A DNA stretch of 64,000 nucleotides, from NCBI GenBank assembly GCA_016703425.1, contig JADJCA010000029.1:620001-684000 (forward strand), written 5' to 3'. Shown one piece after another: positions 35,121 through 44,300 of this stretch (positions are counted from its first letter, which is position 1; the number at the start of each line of letters is the position of its first letter). The translations under genes and the position numbers were made by a program. The notes below the pieces were generated by a model. The model was not told the origin of the DNA and did not search any database. It was given only the letters and a program-made list of their open reading frames with translations. The stretch is from Myxococcales bacterium. GTDB taxonomy: Bacteria; Myxococcota_A; Polyangia; Polyangiales; Polyangiaceae.

Positions 35121-36990
35121 ATGACGCGAAGAAGCAATCCGCCGACGTGGAAGGATGAGACGCTCCAACTCTTGGCCGACGAAGGGGTGGCCGAGACGCT
35201 GCTCGAAGCGTTGGACGACGACGACCCGCTGCTTGGGTTGGTCACCGGCGGCGATGGGGACGGCGACGGCGATGGTGGCAGCTGCGGCAACTGCGGTTGT
35301 GGCTGCGGCTCGTGCGCGAGCAACGCCACGACGGATGCGACGGATGCGACGGATGCGACGGATGCGACCGCTCAGGCGGAAGCGAATGCCGCGGAGGCGG
35401 CGCAAGCGGAAGCGAATGCGGCGGCGGCGGCCGCAGCGGAGGCGGCGCAAGCGGAAGCGAATGCGGCGGCGGCGGCCGCCGCGGAGGCGGCGCAAGCGGA
35501 AGCGAACGCGGCGGCGGCGGCCGCAGCGGAGGCGGCGCAAGCGGAAGCGAATGCGGCGGCGGCAGCCGCAGCGGAGGCGGCGCAAGCGGAAGCGAATGCG
35601 GCGGCGGCAGCCGCAGCGGAGGCGGCGCAAGCGGAAGCGAACGCGGCGGCGGCGGCCGCAGCGGAGGCGGCGCAAGCGGAAGCGAATGCGGCGGCGGCGG
35701 CAGCCGCGGAGGCGGCGCAAGCGGAAGCGAACGCGGCGGCGGCAGCCGCAGCGGAGGCGGCGCAAGCGGAAGCGAACGCGGCGGCGGCGGCCGCAGCGGA
35801 GGCGGCGCAAGCGGAAGCGAATGCGGCGGCGGCGGCAGCCGCGGAGGCGGCGCAAGCGGAAGCGAATGCGGCGGCGGCAGCCGCAGCAAACCTCGGCATC
35901 GCGGCGCCTGAGGCAACGCCTTCGACGGCGCCTTCGATCGATACAACGGGAGTGGCACCGGCGGAGGCCGACCCGGCGGTGCAGGCCGACATCGCGGCGA
36001 ACTATCAAGATCTCGCGAGCCCACCGACGGTGGACGCGAACCTCGGCATCGCGGCGCCTGAGGCAACGCCTTCGACGGCGCCTTCGATCGATACGACGGG
36101 GAGTGGCACCGGCGGAGGCCGACCCGGCGGTGCAGGCCGACATCGCGGCGAACTATCAAGATCTCGCGAGCCCACCGACGGTGGACGCGAACCTCGGCAT
36201 CGCGGCGCCTGAGGCAACGCCTTCGACGGCGCCCTCGATCGACACGACGGGGGTGGCGCCGGCCGAGCCAGATCCGGACGTCCAAGCCGACATCGCTGCG
36301 AACTACCGGGACCTCGCGAGCCCCGCCTTGGAGCAAGGCCCGATCGGCGACTGCACAGTGGTCTCCGCCATCAACGCCCTCGCGCAGACCCCGGAGGGGC
36401 TAGCCTTCCTCGACTCGCTCGTCACGGAGCTTGCGCCCGGCATCTATGGCGTGAGCCTGCGCGACCCGTACGGCAACCCCGTGACGGTGCAGGTCGCCAT
36501 GGAAGGGGCGCGCCCAGGCTTGGTGGGGGCGACCGGCAGCATCGCGCTCGCGGCCATCGAGCGCGCCATCGGTGCCGTTCAGACGACGGCGCTGGAGTTG
36601 GACCCCTTGGGCCCAATCGCGATCGGCAGCCCGCCCACGGCGGCCATGCAGGCGCTCGGCCTCGAGAATGTGGTCGACGCTCTCCCGAGCGATGTGGTGA
36701 CCTCGTTCGCGGAGAGCAAAGGTAGCGCGGTCGTTGCGGCGGTGGCCACGGCCCCCGTCGACGACAATCCAGCCTACGCCGCCGCGCTGGCCGAGTACGG
36801 GCTCACGCCGAACCATCAGTACTCCGTTGCAACCACGTACACCGATCCCGTTACCGGTGGACTCATGGCGGTGCTGTCCAATCCGTGGGGCGTCGATCAC
36901 CCAACCGCCGTTCCCGTCGACCAAATGGACGCCCTGTTCTCCAGCGCCACATGGGGTAGGGCTCCGGAAGGGGACGCCGCCCGACCGTAG
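35121..36990 (+). CDS. Calpain-like (C2) cysteine protease with tandem repeats; reading frame broken by one extra G
   Basis: The frame from ATG 35121 (AGAGGG upstream) encodes a charged helical N-terminus (WKDETLQLLADEGVAETLLE), a double-Gly site followed by Gly-Asp repeats and six cysteines, four ThrAspAla repeats, then 11 copies of a 15-residue Ala/Glu/Gln repeat and a 50-residue repeat beginning NLGIAAPEATPSTAPS. In the second copy four Gs at 36098-36101 replace three, and the frame ends at 36212. With one G removed the protein continues (total ~622 residues) into a third copy and a protease domain with all calpain signatures: EQGPIGDCTVVSAINALA (catalytic Cys, codon 36352), TPNHQYSV (His, 36814) and LSNPWG (Asn, 36880). 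No signal peptide is visible. Either the base is an assembly error or the protease is switched off. Confidence 0.8.
35392..35888 (+). repeat. 11 tandem copies of a 45-bp coding repeat
   Basis: The block CGCAAGCGGA recurs exactly every 45 bases at 35401, 35446 and so on to 35851. It encodes AEAAQAEANAAAAAA (with little variation, mostly GAA/GAC and GCG/GCC/GCA third-base changes), a strongly helix-forming unit. The repeat is in frame with the calpain-like gene. The strand complement is also open in other frames, which explains long antisense ORFs here. Confidence 0.95.
35889..36327 (+). repeat. Three copies of a 150-bp coding repeat, the second 151 bp long
   Basis: The unit starts AACCTCGGCATC at 35889, 36039 and 36190, so the spacings are 150 and 151. 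The odd base is the fourth G of the run at 36098-36101; the first copy has GGG at 35948-35950. The third copy is more diverged and runs into the protease domain. This is direct evidence for a one-base insertion within the host gene. Confidence 0.95.
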
Positions 36991-37046
36991 TCAGGTTGTG
37001 TCCCGAACTCTGCGCGATGGAGCGTCGCATGCGGTTCGGGGCCGCC

Positions 37047-38129
37047 TCAGGGAATGCAGCAGACGGTCGTCGGACTCTTCGGCGTCGCGGCGCCCGTCGG
37101 GGCCGGCGCGCTCGGTGTGCACGTGCCCCCGACGGCGTTGGCGCTGACGCGGAAGTAGCCGCTCGTGATCGGCTTTGCGACGCAGCCCGGCAGCGTGCTC
37201 GAACCCTTGAGGCTCGTGCAGCCAGCGCCCGAATAGAAGGCGATGCTGCTGGCGCACGACAAGCCGGTGGGCCCGGTGCACGAGCAGGCGCCGCAGCTTC
37301 GCGTGTCATCGAAGGCGTCGTAGACAAGCGACTTCGTCGTGTACGGGCCCGCGGGGCACGCTTGATCGCCAGTCGCGAAGATGCAGTGTCGCGTGCCGAA
37401 GGGTGCGTCGCCGCCGGGCGCGCAGACGTTGCCCGCCGCGCACGTGCCTTGAGAAAGCGAGAGACTTCCGCAGCCGACGACGGTCTTCTCCCACGTCGCC
37501 GCTGGAGGCGGCGTCGGATCCAGGGCCGCGTCGCATCGCCCTTGCGCCGTTAGGTTCGTGGATGTCTTCCACCCCACGGTCTTGTCGGGGCCTGCGCCAC
37601 AATTCACCGTGATGAACGGCGAGCACTCGCCGACGGTGATGGGCTCCGAGCCACCGCACGAATTCACGGAGCAATCAACGCTGCCATACGACGAGAACGA
37701 GGCGTTGCCGACGCACTTCTCGCCTTTCAGATCGCAGGAACACGTGCATGGTGCAGCCTGTGCAACGATGTTCCTGTGGTGCTCGAACGCCTTCTGCGGC
37801 ATGGCCGTCGGGCAAGCCGGCGCTGCGCCCGACGCTTCGGCGACGACGACGGGCCCGGTCCAGCCGCCGGGCGCTGGCGGAACGCACGAGCCGCCACCGG
37901 CGCAAGCGATCGGCGGAGGCGACGGCGTGGTCGCGTCGGTGGCGGTTGCGGCGCCGTCGCCGCTTGATGCGACGGCGCCGTCGGGACTTGGCTGTCCCGT
38001 GCCGGTCGATGCGTCCGCGCCGTCCGCGTTGATCGTCGCGCCGTCGCTGCCGCCGCAAGCTCCCACGGCGTTCGTGGCCCAGAGGAGGCCGAGGAGCGGC
38101 GCGACAAAAATCGATTGGGAGGCGTTCAT
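37047..38129 (-). CDS. Cysteine-rich exported protein of unknown function
   Basis: 360 residues from ATG 38129 with a signal of lipoprotein type (FVAPLLGLLWATNAVGACGG). After an Asp/Ala/Thr/Gly-rich spacer the protein has more than 25 cysteines, many as CxC or CxxC pairs (CTCSCDLKGEKC, CGACSCTG, CAAGNVCAPGG), ending in a CC pair two residues before the C-terminus. The pattern is common among secreted Polyangiales proteins and resembles disulfide-knotted surface proteins. No enzyme motif is seen. A GATAAT -10-like element lies 7 nt before the ATG. It lies 109 nt downstream of another exported protein gene on the same strand and convergent with the protease gene. Confidence 0.83.
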   Translation of the reverse strand: MNASQSIFVAPLLGLLWATNAVGACGGSDGATINADGADASTGTGQPSPDGAVASSGDGAATATDATTPSPPPIACAGGGSCVPPAPGGWTGPVVVAEASGAAPACPTAMPQKAFEHHRNIVAQAAPCTCSCDLKGEKCVGNASFSSYGSVDCSVNSCGGSEPITVGECSPFITVNCGAGPDKTVGWKTSTNLTAQGRCDAALDPTPPPAATWEKTVVGCGSLSLSQGTCAAGNVCAPGGDAPFGTRHCIFATGDQACPAGPYTTKSLVYDAFDDTRSCGACSCTGPTGLSCASSIAFYSGAGCTSLKGSSTLPGCVAKPITSGYFRVSANAVGGTCTPSAPAPTGAATPKSPTTVCCIP

Positions 38130-38136
38130 CGGGCGG

Positions 38137-38142
38137 ATTATC
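38137..38142 (-). promoter_or_regulatory. -10-like element GATAAT for the Cys-rich protein gene
   Basis: On the minus strand GATAAT ends 7 nt before the ATG at 38129, without a Shine-Dalgarno sequence. It is the closest match to TATAAT among the leaderless-type sites of this window. No clear -35. Confidence 0.42.
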
Positions 38143-38238
38143 CCTGATGGGCGCGAAAACGCCCGGCCTCTTTGCCAGGGCTCGATTACCCAAAGCGGCC
38201 AAGGGCGCGCGGCCCGGCCTGTTGCCGCACTGCGAGTC

Positions 38239-39060
38239 TCACTTCATCGAGCATCGAATGTTGTCGAGCGAGAAGTCCCAGCCACCGCCAACGGAATCGA
38301 CGGGGCCGAACGTGAGCGTATCGGCTCCGGTCAGCTTTGAGGCCGCAGCGGCCGGCAGGTTGTACGTCAGGGGCTGGGCTTCGATCATCGCCGTGGCGGA
38401 TACCGACCCGGCTGCGCGCTTCCAGTGGAACGCCACACGATAGGTCTTGCCACCCTCGATTGCGGGGCCGGTGCCCGAGGACGTCGAGGCACCGCCCGAG
38501 GCCGTCTGCTCGAAGAGCTGAAAGCCACTGCCCGAAGACGCGCCCAACCCCGAGGTCGCCTTCGTGCTGTTGTCCCGCACGATGACGATGTCCGTGTCGG
38601 AGGCCGCGACTTGCGTCGTCGTCAGATCGAGGGTGCAAGCGACCTCGGACCCGGTGAACGGGACGCTGAGGTTGGCGTTGCACTTCGTTCCCGAGCTCGC
38701 GTCGAACGCGGTTGTCCGCACGCGCATCACGCCAGCGTCCAGCGCGAACGCCAACTCGCAGCCTCCGTTCGCATGCACCACGGCAGGGGGCGCGGCGGCG
38801 TCTGCGAAATCGAAGCAGACAGAATTCGGCGCGCTGCAATTGACGACGGGGGCGCTCGCGTCGCTTAAGAGGGCTGCGTCGGCCGGAGCGTCGGCGAGCG
38901 TGGTCGCCCCATCCGAAGGAGCGCCTCCGCCGTTCGGGCTCGCGCCACCGTCGCCGGCCGTCAACGCCGTTTCCTCGCGCATGTCGAGCAGCGCCTGACA
39001 TCCGAACGCCGGCAGCAGCGCCAGCAGGGGGAGACAGGCGAGCCGACGTCTGCGCTGCAA
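38239..39060 (-). CDS. Lipoprotein of unknown function
   Basis: 273 residues from TTG 39060, the only start that gives the lipoprotein signal LACLPLLALLPAFGC. The mature part begins with an Asp/Ala/Gly/Thr-rich spacer, then APNSVCFDFADAAAPP and a beta-sandwich-like domain (CELAFALDAGVMRVRTTAFD, KTYRVAFHWKRAAGSV, WDFSLDNIRC) that resembles concanavalin-like or jelly-roll binding modules. It has the same plan as the lipoprotein at 12745-13638. No catalytic residues can be pointed out. It lies 122 nt downstream of the double-glycine peptide gene on the same strand, so joint transcription is possible. Confidence 0.8.
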   Translation of the reverse strand: MQRRRRLACLPLLALLPAFGCQALLDMREETALTAGDGGASPNGGGAPSDGATTLADAPADAALLSDASAPVVNCSAPNSVCFDFADAAAPPAVVHANGGCELAFALDAGVMRVRTTAFDASSGTKCNANLSVPFTGSEVACTLDLTTTQVAASDTDIVIVRDNSTKATSGLGASSGSGFQLFEQTASGGASTSSGTGPAIEGGKTYRVAFHWKRAAGSVSATAMIEAQPLTYNLPAAAASKLTGADTLTFGPVDSVGGGWDFSLDNIRCSMK

Positions 39061-39182
39061 AGGACCATCAGCCTACCGGTCGGACCGTGCTCGGTCGCGT
39101 GAAAAACATGCGCGTTATCAGTACCTTGGTCTCACTCGCGACAGCCTCTCGACGTGGGCAGCGTCGAGCGCAGGGGGTCCGC

Positions 39183-39377
39183 TCAGACCAAGTCGGTGGG
39201 GTAGGGGGGCGGGAACGGCGGCTCGGGGAAGCCGTCGCCGGGCCACGGGAGGGGGAAGGGCTCCGGCAACGGCATCGGGATGCACGTTTCGAGGCGGCCA
39301 CCCTGCACTTCGCTGAGTTCCGCGTTGGAGAGTTCGGTAGACGGGATCATCGCAGCACCTTTGGTTGACGTGGGCAT
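39183..39377 (-). CDS. Double-glycine leader peptide with a proline-rich core (putative bacteriocin/RiPP-like or exported peptide)
   Basis: 64 residues from ATG 39377. GGAGG lies 5 nt upstream on the minus strand, an excellent ribosome binding site. Residues 15-27 read ELSNAELSEVQGG, the canonical double-glycine leader (Leu/Glu-Leu/Val spacing before Gly-Gly) recognised by C39 peptidase-ABC exporters. Cleavage after Gly27 would release a 37-residue peptide with one Cys (residue 32), 14 prolines, several Phe/Trp/Tyr, and acidic residues near the end (PWPGDGFPEPPFPPPYPTDL). No Ser/Thr/Cys pattern for lanthionine formation is seen. No exporter, peptidase or modification gene is within this window. 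A second start at Met10 is possible but has no binding site. Confidence 0.75.
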   Translation of the reverse strand: MPTSTKGAAMIPSTELSNAELSEVQGGRLETCIPMPLPEPFPLPWPGDGFPEPPFPPPYPTDLV

Positions 39378-39871
39378 GCCGTCCTCCAAGCAGCGCGTGT
39401 GCCACTGCGAAAAGCCGCGAATCATCTGAAAAACGGCTTCGGATGCCGACGGCGTTGGCCGCCGCAGGCCAAACTGTCCCCGGACGGGCTTCAATGTCGG
39501 AGGCCGCACCCGCCAATGTCGGAGGCCGTGCCCGGAGGCCGTGCCGGTCAATGTCGGAGACGGCCTGGCGGCGACGCGCCCGGGTACACATGTGCAATAT
39601 CATGGTGTTGCGTAAATTTTTCCCCACGTCACCAAAGGTGTTCGATGGTCTTTGCGAAACCAGAGAGCCGCGCTAAGGTGACGCCGCTCACGAGAACACT
39701 TCCCGTCACGATTGCTCTCTCGATCTGTCGATCGCGGTTCGGTCACTAGGGAGTTCGTTTTTCAAGGCCGCGAAAATTCTTTCGCGAACCTCCTCCGATC
39801 GCACGGCACGTTGGACGGCTGGTTACTTCGAAGCACAAGAAGCCGTTTTTAGACCGAGAGAACAAGACACC
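39378..39871. other. Intergenic region between peptide and RRM genes; holds three TCAATGTCGG repeats
   Basis: 494 bases without a supported gene. 39491-39557 carries three direct copies of the window's short repeat. From ~39600 to the ATG at 39872 the DNA is more AT-rich (for example AAATTTTTCC at 39615, and AAAATTCTTTCG), as expected for the promoter and long leader of a cold-shock-like RNA-binding protein. A possible promoter is TTGCGA (39652) with TAAGGT 16-17 nt later, but this is weak. ACCGAGAGAAC shortly before the ATG could be the ribosome binding site. Confidence 0.5.
39491..39562 (+). repeat. Three direct copies of the TCAATGTCGG repeat
   Basis: Copies start at 39491 (TCAATGTCGGAGGCC), 39513 (CCAATGTCGGAGGCC) and 39548 (TCAATGTCGGAGACG), spaced 22 and 35 bases. 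The same core occurs in both orientations at 60.4-61.6 kb around the LysR gene and next to the Y1 transposase. Confidence 0.7.
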
Positions 39872-40228
39872 ATGGGTAACAGGCTCTACGTAGGCAACCT
39901 TTCGTTCGACTCCACCGCCGAATCCGTTCGCGCGTCCTTCTCCGCCATTGGCGAGGTCACCGACGTCCACGTCGTGACGGACCGCGAGACCGGCCGTTCG
40001 CGCGGCTTCGCGTTCGTCACCATGGCGACCGCGGCTGAGGCGATCAAGGCGATGCAGGAGATGAACGGCGCCCTCCTCGACGGCCGTCCGCTTCGCGTGA
40101 ACGAGGCCGAGGAGCGCACCAACCGCGGTGGCGGTGGTGGTGGCGGCGGCGGCGGTGGTGGCGGCGGCGGTTTCCGCGGCGGCGACCGCGGCGATCGTCG
40201 TGGCGGCGGTGGTCACCGCGGCTACTGA
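39872..40228 (+). CDS. Glycine-rich RRM RNA-binding protein
   Basis: 118 residues. One RNA recognition motif fills residues ~3-82 with RNP2 LYVGNL and RNP1 RGFAFVTM, both with the aromatic residues that stack on RNA bases. The C-terminal tail is a run of glycines followed by Arg-Gly repeats (GGFRGGDRGDRRGGGG). Such small RRM proteins in cyanobacteria and myxobacteria bind mRNA and are often induced by cold; the tail promotes RNA binding and self-association. The gene stands alone with an AT-rich leader and a strong terminator immediately downstream. Confidence 0.95.
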   Translation: MGNRLYVGNLSFDSTAESVRASFSAIGEVTDVHVVTDRETGRSRGFAFVTMATAAEAIKAMQEMNGALLDGRPLRVNEAEERTNRGGGGGGGGGGGGGGGFRGGDRGDRRGGGGHRGY

Positions 40229-40283
40229 TCAGCACGCTGGCCCCTCGGCTCCGGTCCGGACCGGGCGCCAGTGACACGAGAAG

Positions 40284-40315
40284 CGCGCGGAAGGCATGTC
40301 CTTCCGCGCGTTTTT
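40284..40315 (+). terminator. Rho-independent terminator of the RRM gene
   Basis: A perfect 11-bp stem (CGCGCGGAAGG, 40284-40294, pairing with 40300-40310) with a 5-nt loop (CATGT) is followed directly by TTTTT. It lies 55 nt after the stop codon of the RRM gene and is the best terminator in the window. Confidence 0.9.
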
Positions 40316-40460
40316 CATTTTGTTCGGCGGTCGCGCGCCTTGCCACGTGCGCGCAAGGCGGACGTCGGACCACTGAATTTGTCCCTCGGCGCCTGATTTG
40401 CGCATTGTCGGAGGACAAAGGTTCGTCGCCGTCAACCTGACCCCCTCGAGGAGGTATCCC

Positions 40461-41177
40461 GTGATTCGTCTTCGCTTGTCGCGCTCCGTCCCCGTCACCC
40501 GCGTCACGGCTCTGCTGGGCTTGCTGCCCGCGCTGCTCCTCGCTTGCGGCACGACGGCGAACCCCGACGTCTTCGAAGGTGCGCCCGACGGCTCCGCCGA
40601 CGGTGCGGTCACGGGAACCGGCACGTCGCCGACGGGCACCGCGAGCGACTCCGGGACCGGCACGACGACGCTGCCCGACGGCGCCGTGGTCACCAACCCC
40701 GGCACGCCCGGGCCGCTCGATGCGGGCGTCGTCGCCGACGCCGGGCCAGGCGGAAACACGTCGTCGCTCACCTGCGGCACGGCGAGCTGCGCGATTCCCT
40801 CGCAAGTTTGCTGCTCGACGCGCGCCCAGGGCGGCGCGAGCTTTCAGTTTTCATGCGTGACGGGAGCCGCCTGCCCAGTACCTGACGCGGGGCCGGGCAG
40901 CGGTGGCGGTGGCGGCCGCCCGACCACGCTCAAGTGCACCAGCAACGCGAACTGCGCAGCGAACGAGGTCTGCTGCATCACGCAGAACAACAACACGACC
41001 GGCTCGTCGTGCATGACGCAAGCGGCGTGCGATGGCGCGCCCGGCGACACGGCAGTCTTGTGCGACCCCGCGAACCCCGCGGTCGGTTGCCCGGCGGCCG
41101 ACCCATGCAGCTCTGACAACATCAACGACTGGCGCCTCCCGCCGGGCTTCGGTACGTGCGGCGGCGTGGGGAACTAA
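40461..41177 (+). CDS. Cysteine-rich lipoprotein of unknown function
   Basis: 238 residues from GTG 40461, with GAGGAGG 7 nt upstream, an excellent binding site. The signal (VTALLGLLPALLLACG) is lipoprotein-like. An Asp/Gly/Thr/Ser-rich spacer of ~70 residues leads to a C-terminal part with about a dozen cysteines arranged as CGTASC, QVCCSTR, CTSNANCAANEVCCI and later pairs. This CxxNxxC...VCC pattern recurs in secreted Polyangiales proteins and suggests small disulfide-linked modules. Function unknown. A hairpin follows the stop. Confidence 0.83.
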   Translation: MIRLRLSRSVPVTRVTALLGLLPALLLACGTTANPDVFEGAPDGSADGAVTGTGTSPTGTASDSGTGTTTLPDGAVVTNPGTPGPLDAGVVADAGPGGNTSSLTCGTASCAIPSQVCCSTRAQGGASFQFSCVTGAACPVPDAGPGSGGGGGRPTTLKCTSNANCAANEVCCITQNNNTTGSSCMTQAACDGAPGDTAVLCDPANPAVGCPAADPCSSDNINDWRLPPGFGTCGGVGN

Positions 41178-41184
41178 CGGGGAA

Positions 41185-41213
41185 CGAACGGGGGCCTGAC
41201 GCCCCGGCGTTCG
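41185..41213 (+). terminator. Possible terminator hairpin after the Cys-rich lipoprotein gene
   Basis: CGAAC-GGGGC (41185-41195) can pair with GCCCC-GTTCG (41201-41213), leaving a 5-nt loop and small bulges. There is no T-tract, so it may be a factor-dependent or mere structural element. Confidence 0.35.
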
Positions 41214-41353
41214 AGTCGCTCGACCCAAAGAGCCGCGCTTTGGTGCCGTCACCGCAACGACAGAGGCGCCAAAAGTCAGGAAAATTCCTGGCCTTGTCGA
41301 TTCACTGCCAAAAGCTCCCGCTGTGACCTGCACGTGGTAGCTTCACGGCCGCC

Positions 41354-44300
41354 ATGAGCTCGACGCTCGGCCGTTACAAGCTCCTGGAACGCCTTGGCCA
41401 AGGAGGAATGGCCGAGGTCTTCAAGGCTAAGAGCTTTGGCGTGGAGGGCTTCGAGAAGGTCCTCGTCATCAAGCGCATCCTTCCGGAGCTGGCGCAGAGC
41501 CCGGAGTTCGTGGAGATGTTCATCCACGAGGCGAAGCTCGCGGTGCGCCTCTCGCACGCGAACATCGTGCAGGTCTTCGACCTCGGCCTCGCGCCCGCCG
41601 GCGAGCTCGACGAGGCGCCCGCCTACTTCATGGCCATGGAGTACGTGCACGGCTTCGATCTGGCGACGCTCATCGCCCGCTGCCGGCGCATGAACGTCGT
41701 CTTGCCCCTCGACATGTGCGTGTACATTGCATCCGAGGTGGCCAAGGGCCTCGACCACGCCCATCGCCGCCGCGACGAGCAGCTCCGCCCCCTCGGCATC
41801 GTGCACCGCGACGTGTCTCCACAGAACGTGCTCCTGTCGTTCGAGGGCGAGGTCAAAGTCACCGACTTCGGCATCGCCAAGGCGCGCGGCGTCATCGAAC
41901 CATCGTCGACCTACGACACGCGCGCGCGGAAGCTCCAAGGCAAGTTCGGCTACATGAGCCCCGAGCAAGCCAAGGGCGACAACGTCGACGCGCGCAGCGA
42001 TCTCTTCTCGCTCGGGGTGCTCCTCTACGAGTGCATCGCCGGCGTGAACCCCTTCAGCGCGCCGACGACCTTCGAGACCTTGCGGCGCGTGCAAGCCAGC
42101 GAGTATCCGCCGCTCGAGCTCTTGCGCCAGGAGATCCCCAAGGACCTGAGCGACGTCGTGACCTTCGCCATGAAGAAGGCGCCGGAGGATCGCTACCCCG
42201 ACGCCGGCCGCATGGTCGAAGCCATGCTCGCGTTCCTGTATCGCGAGGGGAGCCGCTACGGCGCCCATGAGCTGGCGACGTTCCTGCAACGCTTCCGCGG
42301 CAGCCTCCCGCCCCAGACCGTCATGAACCCCGATCGCCTCCTCGAGGGCGATCGCGACGACAACAACGAGAAGACCCCTGTCGAGGTCCCTAACCAGCGG
42401 AGCCAGCAGCCGGCCCTGGAGGCTCGCTCCATCGACCTCGAGCGGGCCGCCGAGATGGGCGAGCGGCGCGAGGTCACGGGCTTCGTGCTCGCGCTACCGG
42501 ATCGCGACCCCTTGTGGGCCGCGGAGCGCGCCAGCGCCATCATTGGCCGCTACGGTGGCCGCGTCGTTGCGCAGACCGACGATGCGGTATCGGCCATCTT
42601 CGGCGTCGCCGAGCCCGACGGTCGCGACACCGAGGTGGCGACGCGGTGTGCTCTCGTGACCTTGCGCGCGCTCGAGGGGTCGGGCATTCCCGCGGCGCCT
42701 GCGTCGGCGGCGTCGCTGGCGGGCATCGGCGATCTCGACCCCGCCTCCGAGCCGCGCGGCGGTCGGCGGCGCGCGAGCGTCGGCCTTCACGCGGCGCGCA
42801 TCCACCTTGGCAAGGACGGTGAGCCCACCGATGACGAGCGGCTGAAGAGCCTCCTCGCCACGGCGCGCGACTATGCGTTTTCGCAAGCGGGTCGCTGCGC
42901 CGTGTCGACGACCGCCATGCGTCAAGTGCGCGGTCTCTTCGAGATCTTGCCCCTCAGCGAAGGCGTCACCTCGCGCACCGGGTTGACCGGCGCCGTCGTC
43001 CACGACGTCCGCGACCCGAAGGACACCTTCGGTCGCTTCGTTGGCCGCAAAGACGAGCTCCGCGCGCTCGCCGAGGTGCTCGCCGCGGCGACGAAGCGTC
43101 AAGCGAGCGTCTTTACGCTCCGCGGCGATCACGGCGTCGGCAAGACGCGGCTGCTTCACGAGGTCGACCGCCGGCTCCAGAAGGGCGGCTACAACATCGG
43201 CTTCTACTTGGCGACCTGCCCTCCGCACGGTCGCGCGTACCCGCTCACGGGCATCGCGTGCATGTTGCAGGTTCTCTGCGGCGTGGTGGAAGGTGATCCG
43301 CCGGAGCGGGTCCTCGCGGTTCAGCCGCGTCTTCGCGCGTTGGGCCTGCAAGACGAGGACGTCGCCGCCGTGCTCAATACGCTCGGTGCGCCGGTACCAG
43401 CGGCCAATCCCCACGCCAAGGCCGCCCTCAAGCACGCCTTCGGCCGGATGCTCGCGAGCCTCTCGGAAGACAAACCACACATCTTCGCGTGGGACGACGC
43501 CCACTGCCTCGACGAAGACAGCTTTGCGGTGCTCGAAGCCGCCTACGCGCGCCTCTCGAAGTCGCGGCTCGTCTTTGCCTTCGCCTCGCGCGCCGGCTTC
43601 TCCCACGCCCTCGAGATGGTCGGTCGTCACAACGTCCTCGATCTCACCGACCTTCGCGACGAAGACGCGCAAGCGCTCATCGCCGCGCGCCTTGTCGTCG
43701 AGGTGGTGCCCGAGGACCTCGCCCGCTTCGTGCGCGACCGCGCCGGCGGCCATCCTCAGTTCATCGAAGAGCTGCTGAAGGCGCTCATCGAGTCGCGAGC
43801 GCTCACCATCGAGTCGCGCCGCATTACGCAGATGCGCCTCGTCGGGCAGGAGATCGCGTTGCCCAAGACGCTCCGCGGCCTCGTCGCGTCGCGCGTGGCG
43901 AGCCTCGAACCGATGCAAAGGGCCGTCTTGCAGGCGGCCGCTGCGCTCGGCGAGCCGGTCGAGGCAACGGCGCTCGCGAAGATGCTGGGGCGACCCATGT
44001 CCACGGTCGAGGGCTCGTTAGGCGAGCTCCGCGAAAAGGACCTCCTCGTGCACACGGGGCCTTCGGCGTTGCGTTTTACGTCGCCGATCTTGCGCGAGGT
44101 CGTCATGGACGCGCTGACGCTCGAGGCCTCGCGCGACATGCACGCCGCGGCGGCGGCGGCGCTCGAGTCGCTGCTCTCGGGCGAGCCGACGGGCGAGCAA
44201 GCGGCGCGCATCGCGGCGCACCTCTACCAAGCGGGCTCAAGCCAAAGGGCCGCCGACTACTTCGCTCGCAGCGGCGAAGAGCGGCTGCGCGCCAAGCAGA

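Noticed and set aside
35392..35888. CRISPR-like array (11 repeats of 45 bp)
   Set aside because: Copies are contiguous with no spacers, in frame with a protein gene, and encode a helical Ala/Glu repeat.
34905..36336. Overlapping minus-strand frames opposite the repeat protein
   Set aside because: Open only because of the 45-bp repeat; they encode low-complexity Arg/Leu or Pro/Leu strings.
39365..39749. Small plus-strand ORFs across the TCAATGTCGG copies (several start at the repeat's ATG)
   Set aside because: No ribosome binding site and Arg-rich nonsense; they arise because the repeat contains ATG.
42494..43918. Minus-strand frame of 474 codons opposite the large kinase
   Set aside because: No domains and typical antisense composition; the plus strand is a well-defined ATPase region.
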